Positions 45,063-54,392 of a stretch of DNA of 64,000 nt are shown in pieces. Numbering within the stretch: position 1 is the first letter of the stretch; each line of letters begins with the position of its first letter. Location of the stretch: NCBI GenBank assembly GCA_020636355.1, contig JACJYB010000005.1:1-64000 (forward strand), in the 5' to 3' direction. Below the pieces are notes generated by a model. It searched no databases, was not told the DNA's origin, and saw nothing but the letters and a program-made list of their open reading frames with translations. The stretch comes from Lewinellaceae bacterium. Its GTDB lineage: Bacteria; Bacteroidota; Bacteroidia; Chitinophagales; Saprospiraceae. The position numbers and the translations under genes are program-made.

Positions 45063-48000
45063 ATGAAAAGACTCTTACTATCATTAGTCTTATTCGTGTG
45101 TACTGCGGCTGCCCTGTCAGCCCAGCGCACCGTAACGGGTACCGTTACAGACATTAGTGGTGTTCCACTGATCGGAGCAAACATTCTGATCAAAGGCACC
45201 AATACTGGGGTCATTACGGAAGTTGATGGCTCATTTTCCATCGAAGTACCGGCCAACTACAACATTTTGATGTTTAGCTATACCGGATTTGAAACCAAAG
45301 AACTCGACATCCCTTCTTCCAATGTTTTAAATGTATCCCTGGCTGAAGGGATTACCCTTTCGGAAGCTGTGGTCACCGCATTGGGGATTACCCGAGAGAA
45401 AAAATCACTCTCTTATGCAGCTCAGGAAGTCGAACCAAAAGCATTGAATATCTCGCGAAGCTCAGGCTTTATTGATGCTTTGAGCGGTAAAGTAGCCGGT
45501 GTTCAATTGGTTGGTTCACCCAGCTCTGGTTTTCGCGAAGGCAATATTCGCATCAGAGGTGTCAATGGACTAAATGGCGTCGATCCACTTTATGTCCTGG
45601 ACGGAACGCCAGTGGATGCCGGAGCCATTAACATGGACAATGTAGAGTCCGTCTCCATCCTTAAAGGACCTGCTGCTACAGCGCTTTATGGTCAGCGGGC
45701 AGCCGGTGGGGTCGTGGTAGTCACCAGTAAAAAAGGAGTTTCCGGTAAAGGGTTAGGCATTGAATTCAACTCTTCCAGCACCTTTGACCGGGTATCTCTC
45801 ATTCCTGCCTACCAAAATGAATATGCCGGCGGTTACAGCCAGGATTTCCTCAAGTTCTCCTTCAATCCCGCCATACACCCGGCGTCCTGGTCCGCGTTTG
45901 ATGGCCAGAATTTGTTGGAATATTCCGGTGATGAGAGCTGGGGACCCCGCATGGACGGGACCCTATACCGGCCCTATTACAGCTGGTATGAAGGACCGGA
46001 TTTTGGCAAAGAGGTTCCATTGGTTCCTCAACCCAATAACGTCAAAGATTTCTTTGATACCGGAAAGAATCTCAATAACAATGTGTCATTTTCCGGAGGA
46101 GGTGAAAATTTCAACTTCCGGGTAAACTACAACAACATATCCAAAACACTGGTCCTGCCCAACACGAGCCAGGTCAAAAACATTGTAACTGTAAATGGTT
46201 CATATGACCTTTCTAAGCTGATAACTGTGGGTGCCAACATTAACTACAAGAATACCGATCAACAAGGCAATATCCTTGAAGGATATGGCGGAGGCTTGAC
46301 GGGTAGTTTCAATCAATGGTTTCAACGTCAGATCCAGGTCGATAAACTACGGAACTATAAGAATGCGGATGGCACATTTAATTCATGGAATATCCAGAGC
46401 CCTGAAAATACCAAACCATTGTACTGGGATAACCCCTATTATGATCTTTATGAAAATGTGCCTCATTATAATGAAGGACGGATTTATGGTGACGTAAATG
46501 TTACCCTGAATTTCTCCGAACATTTTAAAGTTCAAGGCTTTGTGCGCTCCGATCAACAAAATTGGGTCGGAGACAGCCGGTACACCGAAGGGGGGTTGGG
46601 TACACCCTATTTTAGCACCTACAACGGTTCGAACAGCGAATGGAATTACGAAGGTTTGGTTTCCTATTCTAACCGCTCCAATGATTTTTCATACGATTTC
46701 AACCTTGGTGGGAACATCCGGAATGATAATGCCAAGCGTTTCTCCGCAGGGACAGTTGGCGGATTAGCCATACCGGGTTTTTATAACATAGCCTCCTCGG
46801 TGGATAAGCCCAACGTTTCAGCCACCAATTATGAAAAAGTGGTGCGGTCGGTTTACGGTAGAGGTTCAGTCGGTTACAAGGATTTCCTGTACCTCGAAGC
46901 ATCCGTACGTAATGACTGGTCTTCAGCATTGCCTACCGGAAACAACTCTTATCTGTATCCCATGGTCGGGATGAGCTTTGTGTTCTCGGAGTTATTGGGA
47001 ACCAATACGTTCATTTCCAATGGTAAAGTAAGATATTCATTTGCTCAGGTAGGTAGTGACCTGGATCCGCATCAGATCAATCCGGTTTATTCCGCCCCGG
47101 CCAGCTCATTCTATGGTAACCTGCCGGCCATGTTTGTGCCAAGCACACTGCGAAATGAGGAGTTGAAACCACAGTTGACATCGACGCATGAAGCGGGTGT
47201 TGAAATGAGTTTCCTTAATAACCGCCTGGGATTTGAGGTAACTTATTATAAAGACCTGAACATCGACCAGATCCTGCCCCTTTCCGTACCTAGTTCCAGT
47301 GGGTACAGTGTCGCTATCGTTAACGCAGGGAAAATTACACGTAAGGGAATCGAACTACAACTGAATGGTACACCGGTTCAAACCAGGGACTTCTCCTGGG
47401 ATATCGGATTTAACCTCGCACAAAACCAATCTTTGGTGGAAGAACTCGCCGAAGGGCTGGATAACCGGGTGATCGGCGGTTCAGGTTTTGAAGGAGGTCC
47501 ATTCTGGGGCGGAATTTCACTGAACGCCCGTGTGGGTGATGAGTGGGGTACAATCATTGGCCGCCAATTTAGACGTGACGCGAATGGCAATAAACTGGTT
47601 GACGAAGATGGCTATTACCTGTACGATGCCAACCAGGACCTGGGTACCATATTACCGGACTTTACCGGGGGTATTTTTAATGCAATTGAATACAAAGGCA
47701 TTCAATTGCTGGCTTCTTTCGACTTTCAGAAAGGCGGACAGTTTTATTCCACATCCGGGATGTTTAACGCTTATTCCGGATTAGGAGCCGAAACGGTTGG
47801 CAATAATGACAAAGGCAATCCAAAAAGGGATGATCCTTCTACGGGAGGCGGTGTACGTGCTGAAGGCAATTTTGAAAATGGCCAGCCTAATGATGTATAC
47901 CTCAGTGCCGATGAATATTACAAGTCCCTCTTTGGTTTACACGAAAACTGGTTGTTCGACGCCTCTTATTTTAAGCTTCGTGAATTAAGCATAGGCTACA

Positions 48001-48194
48001 ATTTCAATCCGAAGAAACTGGGCATCAATTTCGCTTCCAAGCTGAATATTTCATTAGTGGGCAGAAATCTGTTGTTCTTCTCACCGACCAAAGAAAGAGG
48101 ATTCGACCCCTCTGAACTGGAGCGTTATTGGTATGAAGGCGGGCAGTTACCACAGACTCGCGGCCTTGGATTTAATATTTCTCTAGGATTTTAA
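45063..48194 (+). CDS. SusC/RagA-family TonB-linked outer-membrane protein
   Basis: A 1043-residue outer-membrane importer of the SusC type. A signal peptide (TAAALSAQ) precedes the carboxypeptidase-regulatory-like domain (VTGTVTDISGVPLIGANILIKGT) at about 22-110. The plug domain shows GNIRIRGVNGLNGVDPLYVLDG and the SusC-type SVSILKGPAATALYGQRAAGGVVVVTSKKG split by the usual turn. A long beta-barrel ends with GLGFNISLGF. The SusD partner begins 24 bases downstream. Together they bind and import glycans, peptides or other nutrients. No glycoside hydrolase is adjacent, so the substrate cannot be inferred, and a peptide-importing pair is possible. Confidence 0.96.
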   Translation: MKRLLLSLVLFVCTAAALSAQRTVTGTVTDISGVPLIGANILIKGTNTGVITEVDGSFSIEVPANYNILMFSYTGFETKELDIPSSNVLNVSLAEGITLSEAVVTALGITREKKSLSYAAQEVEPKALNISRSSGFIDALSGKVAGVQLVGSPSSGFREGNIRIRGVNGLNGVDPLYVLDGTPVDAGAINMDNVESVSILKGPAATALYGQRAAGGVVVVTSKKGVSGKGLGIEFNSSSTFDRVSLIPAYQNEYAGGYSQDFLKFSFNPAIHPASWSAFDGQNLLEYSGDESWGPRMDGTLYRPYYSWYEGPDFGKEVPLVPQPNNVKDFFDTGKNLNNNVSFSGGGENFNFRVNYNNISKTLVLPNTSQVKNIVTVNGSYDLSKLITVGANINYKNTDQQGNILEGYGGGLTGSFNQWFQRQIQVDKLRNYKNADGTFNSWNIQSPENTKPLYWDNPYYDLYENVPHYNEGRIYGDVNVTLNFSEHFKVQGFVRSDQQNWVGDSRYTEGGLGTPYFSTYNGSNSEWNYEGLVSYSNRSNDFSYDFNLGGNIRNDNAKRFSAGTVGGLAIPGFYNIASSVDKPNVSATNYEKVVRSVYGRGSVGYKDFLYLEASVRNDWSSALPTGNNSYLYPMVGMSFVFSELLGTNTFISNGKVRYSFAQVGSDLDPHQINPVYSAPASSFYGNLPAMFVPSTLRNEELKPQLTSTHEAGVEMSFLNNRLGFEVTYYKDLNIDQILPLSVPSSSGYSVAIVNAGKITRKGIELQLNGTPVQTRDFSWDIGFNLAQNQSLVEELAEGLDNRVIGGSGFEGGPFWGGISLNARVGDEWGTIIGRQFRRDANGNKLVDEDGYYLYDANQDLGTILPDFTGGIFNAIEYKGIQLLASFDFQKGGQFYSTSGMFNAYSGLGAETVGNNDKGNPKRDDPSTGGGVRAEGNFENGQPNDVYLSADEYYKSLFGLHENWLFDASYFKLRELSIGYNFNPKKLGINFASKLNISLVGRNLLFFSPTKERGFDPSELERYWYEGGQLPQTRGLGFNISLGF

Positions 48195-48217
48195 TTCACC
48201 TGCAAAAATTGATTATC

Positions 48218-49651
48218 ATGAAAAAACTTAGATATACCGGGGCAATCCTGGCAATTTTATTGGCCGGCGCTTGTTCCGATTTTGGAGACATCAACATCGA
48301 TCCCAATAACCCATCTACACCCAGTACCGCAGCCTTGCTAACCGGTGCATTACGGTCCATTCCTGGCCATATTACTGCTGAGACTCCTGAGCTCTATGTT
48401 CAACACATCTCTCAGAAATATTATACGGATGGATCACGGTATGCCACCGTTAATTTCAGTTATAATGGATATTATTCAGGACCGCTGATCGGGCTTCAGG
48501 AAATAATCAAACTCCTTGAAGACCCTGCCACTAGCCCGGCTCAGTTGAAAAACGGCCGTGCCGAAGACCAGCTTGCGGTTGCCAAGATCCTGCAATCGTA
48601 TTACTATTGGCAAATGACCGATGCCTGGGGACCAATACCTTACTCCCAGGCGCTAGCCGGTCGTGAAAACTTCCGTCCTGCATTTGATGATCAGGATGCC
48701 GTTTATGACGGGATCTTTACGACCCTTTCAGATGCTGCCAGTCAACTCGATGTGTCACGTACCATCTCTGGCGATATCATGCTGGATGGTGATCTCGCAA
48801 AATGGAAGAAATTTGCCAACAGCATCCGCTTGATTGCCGCGCTACGCTTGTCAGAAGTTGCGCCTGATAAAGCAAAAGCTGAATTCGTCGCTGCTATGAA
48901 TGGTGGTGTCCTCGAAAGCAACGATGACAACATCTTATACACGCATCTGAGTGACGAAAACAATGACAACCCCTGGGAGGATCGTTTCCAGACCCGTCTT
49001 GACCAATGTGTGAGCAAGCCACTGGTCGATTTGATGAATGCAACCAACGACCCCAGGCTTCCTATTTACGCGGATCCGGCCAAAGCATCCGGCTTGTACG
49101 TCGGCATGCCCTATGGTTTAACACAGGACGAAGCAGGCGACATCCCGAATAATGACGTTTCTTTCGTTGGAAGCACTGTCAGACAAAAGACGACGCCAAC
49201 TTATGTACTCACCTATTCCCAGATCCTGTTTTCATTTGCAGAAGCTGCTCACCGTGGTTGGATAAGCGGCGGTGAGGCCGCAGCCGAACAGTTCTATCTG
49301 GACGCTATCAAAGCAAATTTGGAGCAATGGGGCGCTTATTCGGATGATGACTACACGGCGTTCATAGCTCAGGATGAGGTTAAATACGACGTAAACATCG
49401 CTATGGAGCGTATCATGACCCAAAAATGGGTTTCTCTTTACCTGAACGGCTATGAAGCATGGTCTGAATGGAGACGCACCGGTTTACCTGCACTTTCCCC
49501 ACCGGCTTTGGTCATTCACCCCACCAAAGCGATTCCGGTCCGATACGGTTATCCGACTTCGGAACGTGACTTGAATGGTGAAAACTACGATGCCGTTGTC
49601 GCCAAACTGGGCAAAGATGACATTGACGTTCCGGTCTGGTGGGATAAATAA
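48218..49651 (+). CDS. SusD/RagB-family nutrient-binding lipoprotein
   Basis: A 477-residue outer-membrane lipoprotein that caps the SusC barrel. ATG 48218 begins a lipoprotein signal with Cys in LLAGACSD; mature residues start with the family pattern GDINIDPNNPSTPSTAALL. The helical scaffold shows YYWQMTDAWGPIPYSQAL, LAKWKKFANSIRLIAALRLSE and QKWVSLYLNGYEAWSEWRRTG, which fit the SusD-like_2 group better than classical SusD. It follows the susC-like gene by 24 bases and is the last gene of the operon; a strong terminator lies 25 bases after the stop. Confidence 0.95.
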   Translation: MKKLRYTGAILAILLAGACSDFGDINIDPNNPSTPSTAALLTGALRSIPGHITAETPELYVQHISQKYYTDGSRYATVNFSYNGYYSGPLIGLQEIIKLLEDPATSPAQLKNGRAEDQLAVAKILQSYYYWQMTDAWGPIPYSQALAGRENFRPAFDDQDAVYDGIFTTLSDAASQLDVSRTISGDIMLDGDLAKWKKFANSIRLIAALRLSEVAPDKAKAEFVAAMNGGVLESNDDNILYTHLSDENNDNPWEDRFQTRLDQCVSKPLVDLMNATNDPRLPIYADPAKASGLYVGMPYGLTQDEAGDIPNNDVSFVGSTVRQKTTPTYVLTYSQILFSFAEAAHRGWISGGEAAAEQFYLDAIKANLEQWGAYSDDDYTAFIAQDEVKYDVNIAMERIMTQKWVSLYLNGYEAWSEWRRTGLPALSPPALVIHPTKAIPVRYGYPTSERDLNGENYDAVVAKLGKDDIDVPVWWDK

Positions 49652-49675
49652 CTTCAGTTAAATAAAATACTTGTT

Positions 49676-49706
49676 AAAGGCTGTCTGAAAGGGCAGCCTT
49701 TTTTTT
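49676..49706 (+). terminator. Rho-independent terminator after susD-like gene
   Basis: AAAGGCTG and CAGCCTTT form an 8-bp stem with a 10-base loop, followed by a run of eight T. It ends the SusC/SusD transcript before the convergent stress-protein gene. Confidence 0.93.
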
Positions 49707-49732
49707 GGTCTTTGCCAACAAAAGGAAGAATT

Positions 49733-50551
49733 TTATTTACCGGGCAATACCAACACCGGGGAACTCGAATGCAGGACCACCTGCCTGGTATGGCTCAATC
49801 CGATCAGCCGTTCCCAGAAGCTGTGATGCTCAGGCAGGATGACGGTGAGATCCATGGGATAGGTGGTCTGGTATTCGATGATTCCTTCCCAAACAGATTC
49901 CGCCTTCATAATACGGATCTCATAGGGCTGCTGGGTGGAAAGCAAATGATTGATGCGGTGGTATAACTTCACTTCAGCCTCACTGAAGTCGTCCATACCA
50001 TCCGTATTGATGTGCAAAAAATGCAAATTTGAATCATGCTGTTCTGCCAGCCGGGCCAAAACCAGAAATGAATTGACCGGAATATCCGATTCAGTAGCAA
50101 CCAGTATGTTCTGATAATGCCGGTAATCTGCACCATAGGGGATCAGCATAACCGGACATTCGGCGTGAAGAGACACATGACTGGAAACGGTTCCGAATAC
50201 TTTGTCCTTTACCTGATGCTTACTGCGGGTGCCCATATAGATACCGTCTGCAGACCTCCTCTTGGCTTCCCGCAGAATTTCATTGGCAGGAAAACCTACG
50301 GATGCAACCAACTCAAAGGGCACTTCAGGGTTTGCAACCGAATCAGCGAAACGCTTGAGTTCATCATATACCAACTCCTCTGCCCCTTTCATCGGTTCAA
50401 ATACCAATGGCTCATCGCTGGAAAACGTGCCATCGTAGGCATGCAATAAAATGATTTTTGCCGGCGCGTCATCCTGCAACGAAGCCAACAAATATTTTAA
50501 TGCATTTTGCGATACCTCTGAAAAATCCGTCGGAACCAAATAGGTTTTCAT
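49733..50551 (-). CDS. Universal stress protein (tandem UspA domains)
   Basis: A 272-residue cytosolic protein made of two UspA-like domains. The first begins MKTYLVPTDFSEVSQNALKYL and contains SADGIYMGTRSKHQVKD followed by VSSHVSLHAECPVMLIP, the ATP-loop region in a degenerate form. The second begins YQNILVATESDIPVN and ends QVVLHSSSPVLVLPG. Such proteins protect cells during starvation or oxygen limitation. The ATG at 50551 shares a base with the stop of the upstream stress-protein gene (TGATG), so translation is coupled. A TTG at 50554 is an in-frame alternative. The pair is divergent from the FixL-like kinase. Confidence 0.9.
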   Translation of the reverse strand: MKTYLVPTDFSEVSQNALKYLLASLQDDAPAKIILLHAYDGTFSSDEPLVFEPMKGAEELVYDELKRFADSVANPEVPFELVASVGFPANEILREAKRRSADGIYMGTRSKHQVKDKVFGTVSSHVSLHAECPVMLIPYGADYRHYQNILVATESDIPVNSFLVLARLAEQHDSNLHFLHINTDGMDDFSEAEVKLYHRINHLLSTQQPYEIRIMKAESVWEGIIEYQTTYPMDLTVILPEHHSFWERLIGLSHTRQVVLHSSSPVLVLPGK

Positions 50552-51645
50552 CAATCTTCCTGATTATGATAAACCAAGATAGGAATTTTCGGTTTGAAGG
50601 ACATTTGTTTCGTTACGCTGGGATGGAACCACTTTTCCCAGAATGGCCGTTTGTGTGCTACCATGATCAGCAGATCTATGGGATGATTACCCAGGTAACG
50701 CTCCAATCCGGAGGCTACCGAATCGGCATGTACGTGATCAAACTGGATCTCGTGGTGTGCAAAATATTCGGTTAATAGTTCCCGCGTCGACTGGGGAGGT
50801 TCCTCGTGATTTTTATCCAGAACATGGACCAGATGGATCAGTGCACCAAAGGATCCTGACAAATGTTTTGCCAGAGTCAGGAATGCCGACTTGTCGGAAT
50901 CCGGACTGAAAGCATAAGCGATTTGGTGAATTGGCTTGAAGGCACTGTTTTCCGGCACCAGCAATACGGGCGTATTTGATTTTTGAGCGATGGCCATGGA
51001 TACCGAACCCATCCATTTTTCAAGAACGCTTTTCTCGCCGGTCGCACCGATGATGATCAGATCAAAATCCTTGGCATAGCGCATGATCTCTTCTGCGGGA
51101 AAGCCGATCAAGCATTTGGAGTTGACCAAAGAACTATCCGGGAGTGCGATTTTCCCTTTCCATTTTTCTACCAGATCATCCAGCTGTTTCACCTTATCAC
51201 CCTGGATTTTTTCCAAATCGTTGATCCCGATGATAGAGCCATATTGAGGGTCCACTGGTGGCATGTATACATTAACCACTTCCAAAGAACTGCCAAAATG
51301 TGCCGCCCAGTGCAATGCATACTGAAGTGCGCGCTCAGAGGCTGGAGAGAAGTCAACCGGAACTAACAGCTTTTTCATCGTATAGGCTTTGGTGAAGGTT
51401 AGTAAGGTAAGGTGGATTGCCTCGATAAACAAGTGCGTATTGTCAAATTCTTTGTAGGCCAGGGATGCCGTTCCATTGATTTTGACGAAAGGAATGCTTT
51501 CAATGTCCTGATCCACCATCGTTTGTACGTCAGAAACCTCCTCCAATTCAAAATCGTAACCGCCATTTTCCAGCAAATACTGCAATTCATTGCGAATGGC
51601 AATGTATTCTGGAGTCTGTATACCGAATAACTTAATTGAAAGCAT
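50551..51645 (-). CDS. Universal stress protein with N-terminal thioredoxin-like domain
   Basis: A 364-residue protein. Residues 1-85 look like a small thioredoxin/glutaredoxin fold (MLSIKLFGIQTPEYIAIRNEL, DIESIPFVKINGTASLAY) with the conserved cis-Pro in SIPFV, but the usual CXXC position reads GIQTPEY and has no cysteine. Two UspA domains follow: MKKLLVPVDFSPASERALQYAL near 90 with DLIIIGATGEKSVLEKWMGSVS, then a second ending IPILVYHNQ. An internal ATG at the first UspA domain (near 51378) might be a second start. It is the first gene of the stress-protein pair. A TGAT-N4-ATCA site lies 50 bases upstream. Confidence 0.88.
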   Translation of the reverse strand: MLSIKLFGIQTPEYIAIRNELQYLLENGGYDFELEEVSDVQTMVDQDIESIPFVKINGTASLAYKEFDNTHLFIEAIHLTLLTFTKAYTMKKLLVPVDFSPASERALQYALHWAAHFGSSLEVVNVYMPPVDPQYGSIIGINDLEKIQGDKVKQLDDLVEKWKGKIALPDSSLVNSKCLIGFPAEEIMRYAKDFDLIIIGATGEKSVLEKWMGSVSMAIAQKSNTPVLLVPENSAFKPIHQIAYAFSPDSDKSAFLTLAKHLSGSFGALIHLVHVLDKNHEEPPQSTRELLTEYFAHHEIQFDHVHADSVASGLERYLGNHPIDLLIMVAHKRPFWEKWFHPSVTKQMSFKPKIPILVYHNQED

Positions 51646-51694
51646 ATTCCTTTTACTTGTCGGCTAAACTAGTTGTAACGGCTGGCTGAACGAA

Positions 51695-51706
51695 TGATCT
51701 AAATCA
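51695..51706. promoter_or_regulatory. FNR/CRP-type site TGATCTAAATCA between stress-protein genes and FixL-like kinase
   Basis: The near-palindrome TGAT-CTAA-ATCA has the TGAT-N4-ATCA form of FNR/FixK sites. It is in the only shared control region of the divergent stress-protein and kinase/regulator operons. The 15-base sequence from GAA through ATCA recurs with one change at 54378-54392 upstream of the antiporter. The best candidate binder is the receiver-CRP protein encoded at 53050. Confidence 0.6.
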
Positions 51707-51800
51707 GCGGAACTCATAGTGTGTGTCAATCGTCTCGGGTCGATGGCTTCTGATTTCCAGGCTGAATGCTTAATTTCACACCGAAATATGACTTAACGCG

Positions 51801-53063
51801 ATGGAGGATTCAAAGGCATTGACCTCCGTATTCGAGACGGTGATCGATGCCATAATTATCATAGACCGAAATGGTGTAGTCGTCCGGGTAAATCAGGCTA
51901 CGGTCAATTTGTTCGGTTACGAACAGGACGAAATGCTGGGGCATAATGTCTCCATGCTGATGCCTGAACCCGACCGTTCCAATCACAACGGGTATATCAA
52001 CAAATACATTACGACCGGTCACGCCAAAATTATCGGAATTGGCCGGGAAGTCATTGCACGCCGCAAAGACGGATCCAGGTTCCCCATTCGCCTTGCAGTA
52101 AGCAATGTTACCATCGAAGGACAGTTGTATTTTACCGGAATCATCCACGACCTAACCAAAATCAAGGAAGCCGAGCGCAAAATCCTCGAACTCAATTTGG
52201 AGCTCGAACAAAAAGTCCATGAGCGTACCCAGGAACTTTCGGAAGTTGTGAACCGGCTACTGGATACCAATCATAAGCTCAAATACGAGGTGGAAGAGCG
52301 AGTGAAAGCAGAAAATGCATTGCTGCACAATGAACAAGAGCTTAAAAACTCATTGGAAAAAGAAAAAGAACTGAACGAACTCAAGACCCGGTTCGTTTCG
52401 ATGGCAAGTCATGAATTCCGGACTCCGTTAAGTACAATTCTCTCTTCCGCATCGCTTATCAATAAATACACGGATGGAGACCATCAACTCAAACGGGAGA
52501 AACACGTCTCGAAAATAAAAAACAGTGTGGCCCACTTGACCAACCTGTTGAATGACTTCTTATCCATTAGCAAGATTGAAGAAGGCAAAATCCGTCTTCA
52601 TGCCGAGGAGATAGAAATTAACAGCTTTTGCCAGGACATCATCGAGGAAATATCTCTCACGGTAAAAGAAGGTCAAAAAGTAACTTGTCAATTGCTGCCG
52701 GAACCGACGTCGCTTACGCTGGACAAAACCATGATCCGGGCCATCCTGTACAACCTCCTCTCCAATGCCAGTAAATACTCTGGTGGCGAGGCCCTAATCC
52801 AATTGCAATTAAGAAAGGATGGTGCATACCTGGAAATAGGCGTACTGGATGAAGGGATAGGCATTCCGCAATCAGAGCAAAAACACCTGTTTGACCGATT
52901 CTTTCGTGCCTCGAATGCCGGTTCCATCCAGGGTACCGGATTGGGGCTGCACATCGTCAAACGGTATGTGGATTTAATCCATGGAAATATTACTTTTACG
53001 AGCCGTGAGTTTAAAGGCTCAGCATTTTATGTAAAATTACCATTACGAAATGGAGAAGGATAA
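51801..53063 (+). CDS. FixL-like PAS sensor histidine kinase, probable heme-based oxygen sensor
   Basis: A 420-residue soluble kinase. The PAS domain (5-120) carries the FixL pattern: His62 in EPDRSNHNGYI and Arg82 in KIIGIGREV, spaced by 20 as are His200 (heme ligand) and Arg220 (oxygen-contacting) in Bradyrhizobium FixL. A coiled coil at about 125-200 leads to His204 in MASHEFRTPLS. The ATPase domain has NLLSNASKYS, DEGIGIP and GTGLGLHIV. It overlaps the receiver-CRP gene by 14 bases. The domain most likely binds heme, but other ligands cannot be excluded from sequence. The upstream gap holds an FNR-type site. Confidence 0.9.
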   Translation: MEDSKALTSVFETVIDAIIIIDRNGVVVRVNQATVNLFGYEQDEMLGHNVSMLMPEPDRSNHNGYINKYITTGHAKIIGIGREVIARRKDGSRFPIRLAVSNVTIEGQLYFTGIIHDLTKIKEAERKILELNLELEQKVHERTQELSEVVNRLLDTNHKLKYEVEERVKAENALLHNEQELKNSLEKEKELNELKTRFVSMASHEFRTPLSTILSSASLINKYTDGDHQLKREKHVSKIKNSVAHLTNLLNDFLSISKIEEGKIRLHAEEIEINSFCQDIIEEISLTVKEGQKVTCQLLPEPTSLTLDKTMIRAILYNLLSNASKYSGGEALIQLQLRKDGAYLEIGVLDEGIGIPQSEQKHLFDRFFRASNAGSIQGTGLGLHIVKRYVDLIHGNITFTSREFKGSAFYVKLPLRNGEG

Positions 53064-54084
53064 AATTCTGGTCATTGAAGACAACCAGGAAGTTCGGGAA
53101 AATATCCTCGAAATTCTTGAATTATCGAATTACGAAATCGTCGAAGCAGCACACGGTAAGGAAGGCGTGGAACAAGCCTTTGCCACCTTGCCGGACCTGA
53201 TTCTGTGTGACGTCATGATGCCGGAATTGGATGGTTTCGGGGTTTTACGTATACTGGGTAGAGACATCCGCACCAGGGACATTCCATTCATATTTTTGAC
53301 CGCCAAAACGGAGAAACTGGATTTCCGGAAAGGGATGGGCCTGGGAGCCGATGATTACATCACCAAACCTTTTGACGATACCGACTTGTTGGCTGCGATC
53401 GAAATGCGACTTTCCAAAAGGAAACGACTGGAAGCTAAAACTTCCCCCCAGCAATTGACCAGCCCTGCGCGCTTCCAGCAAGACCTGGATGCCTGGCTCG
53501 AGAACCGCGAAGAACGTCATTTCCAGTCAAAGGCGATTGTATTTGAAGAAGGCCAGATTGCTAATTACCTTTATTACGTGCAGCACGGAGTCGTCAAGTC
53601 CTTTATGCTCAATGAATTGGGCAAAGAACTGATCACCGGTCTCTTTAATCCAGGTCAGTTCATGGGCTATCTCCCTATCCTCCAGGACCAGGTGTACAAT
53701 GAAAATGCCATGGCACTGGAAGAGGCGACCGTGAAATTGATCCCTAAAAAGGACTTTCTGGAATTCCTGCACCGTACCCAGGGCGCATCCGATCACTTCC
53801 TGAAAAAATTGGCTCAAAACGTCACCCGCATGGAACAACTCTTGCTTGACATCGCTTATTCTTCGGTGCGCAAGAGACTGGCCAATGCCCTTCTGGATCT
53901 TTCGGAACAGTTTCAGTCCGATGAGTTCTCAATAAGCCGGGAAAACCTGGCTAATGTGATCGGAACTGCAAAAGAAACACTGATCCGCACCTTGTCAGAT
54001 TTTAAGGACGAGCGGTTGATTTCGATCGAGCAGCACAAGATCCAGATCCTGAACAAAGGCAAGCTACAGAACATGCCGAACTAA
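53050..54084 (+). CDS. Response regulator fused to a CRP/FNR-family transcription factor
   Basis: A 344-residue regulator that joins both output stages of a FixL-FixJ-FixK style cascade in one chain. The receiver (1-125) has Asp54 in ILCDVMMPELDG and Lys in YITKPFDD. A cyclic-nucleotide-binding-like barrel follows at about 155-265 (AIVFEEGQIANYLYYVQHGVVK, LFNPGQFMGYL). A CRP-type helix-turn-helix ends the chain (FSISRENLANVIGTAKETLIRTL); its recognition helix keeps Glu and Arg in KETLIR, the pair that reads TGA in CRP and FNR. No N-terminal FNR cysteines are present, so sensing is by phosphorylation. Likely targets are the TGAT-N4-ATCA sites at 51695 and 54381. Confidence 0.92.
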   Translation: MEKDKILVIEDNQEVRENILEILELSNYEIVEAAHGKEGVEQAFATLPDLILCDVMMPELDGFGVLRILGRDIRTRDIPFIFLTAKTEKLDFRKGMGLGADDYITKPFDDTDLLAAIEMRLSKRKRLEAKTSPQQLTSPARFQQDLDAWLENREERHFQSKAIVFEEGQIANYLYYVQHGVVKSFMLNELGKELITGLFNPGQFMGYLPILQDQVYNENAMALEEATVKLIPKKDFLEFLHRTQGASDHFLKKLAQNVTRMEQLLLDIAYSSVRKRLANALLDLSEQFQSDEFSISRENLANVIGTAKETLIRTLSDFKDERLISIEQHKIQILNKGKLQNMPN

Positions 54085-54133
54085 CGGAATCATTCGACAT
54101 TAAGCACTCAACATTCAAAATTTAAATAAAAAT

Positions 54134-54167
54134 GCCCCTGCATAAGAAGAGCTTCTTAAGCAGGGGC
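54134..54167 (-). terminator. Strong hairpin, terminator-like on the minus strand
   Basis: GCCCCTGC and its complement enclose a second stem (TAAGAAG / CTTCTTA) with an AG turn and one A-A mismatch. On the minus strand the stem is followed by ATTTTTATTT, a T-rich tail; on the plus strand there is none. It may still end the receiver-CRP transcript, or it may be the 3' end of a minus-strand RNA. Confidence 0.6.
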
Positions 54168-54380
54168 CTCATCGCTGGCTATGAAGGTAAAAGTTGACGC
54201 TACATTTGGCGTCTTTGCATTACCGAATATGTAAGAGAGTTAATGTTTTGTCTGTTGTAAGCGTGATTAACGAATTTCTTTTCAGATGCTATTTTCTATC
54301 CCGTATCCGTTATATTCAATTACATTGTAAATGTAAGCTGGTGAAAATCCTTACTCGATAAGGACGATCATTGCAAAGAA

Positions 54381-54392
54381 TGATTTAAATCA
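54381..54392. promoter_or_regulatory. FNR/CRP-type palindrome TGATTTAAATCA upstream of antiporter
   Basis: A perfect 12-base palindrome of TGAT-N4-ATCA form, 31 bases before ATG 54424. With the preceding GAA it differs by one base from the site at 51695-51706. The position fits an activator or repressor site close to the promoter. Confidence 0.6.
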
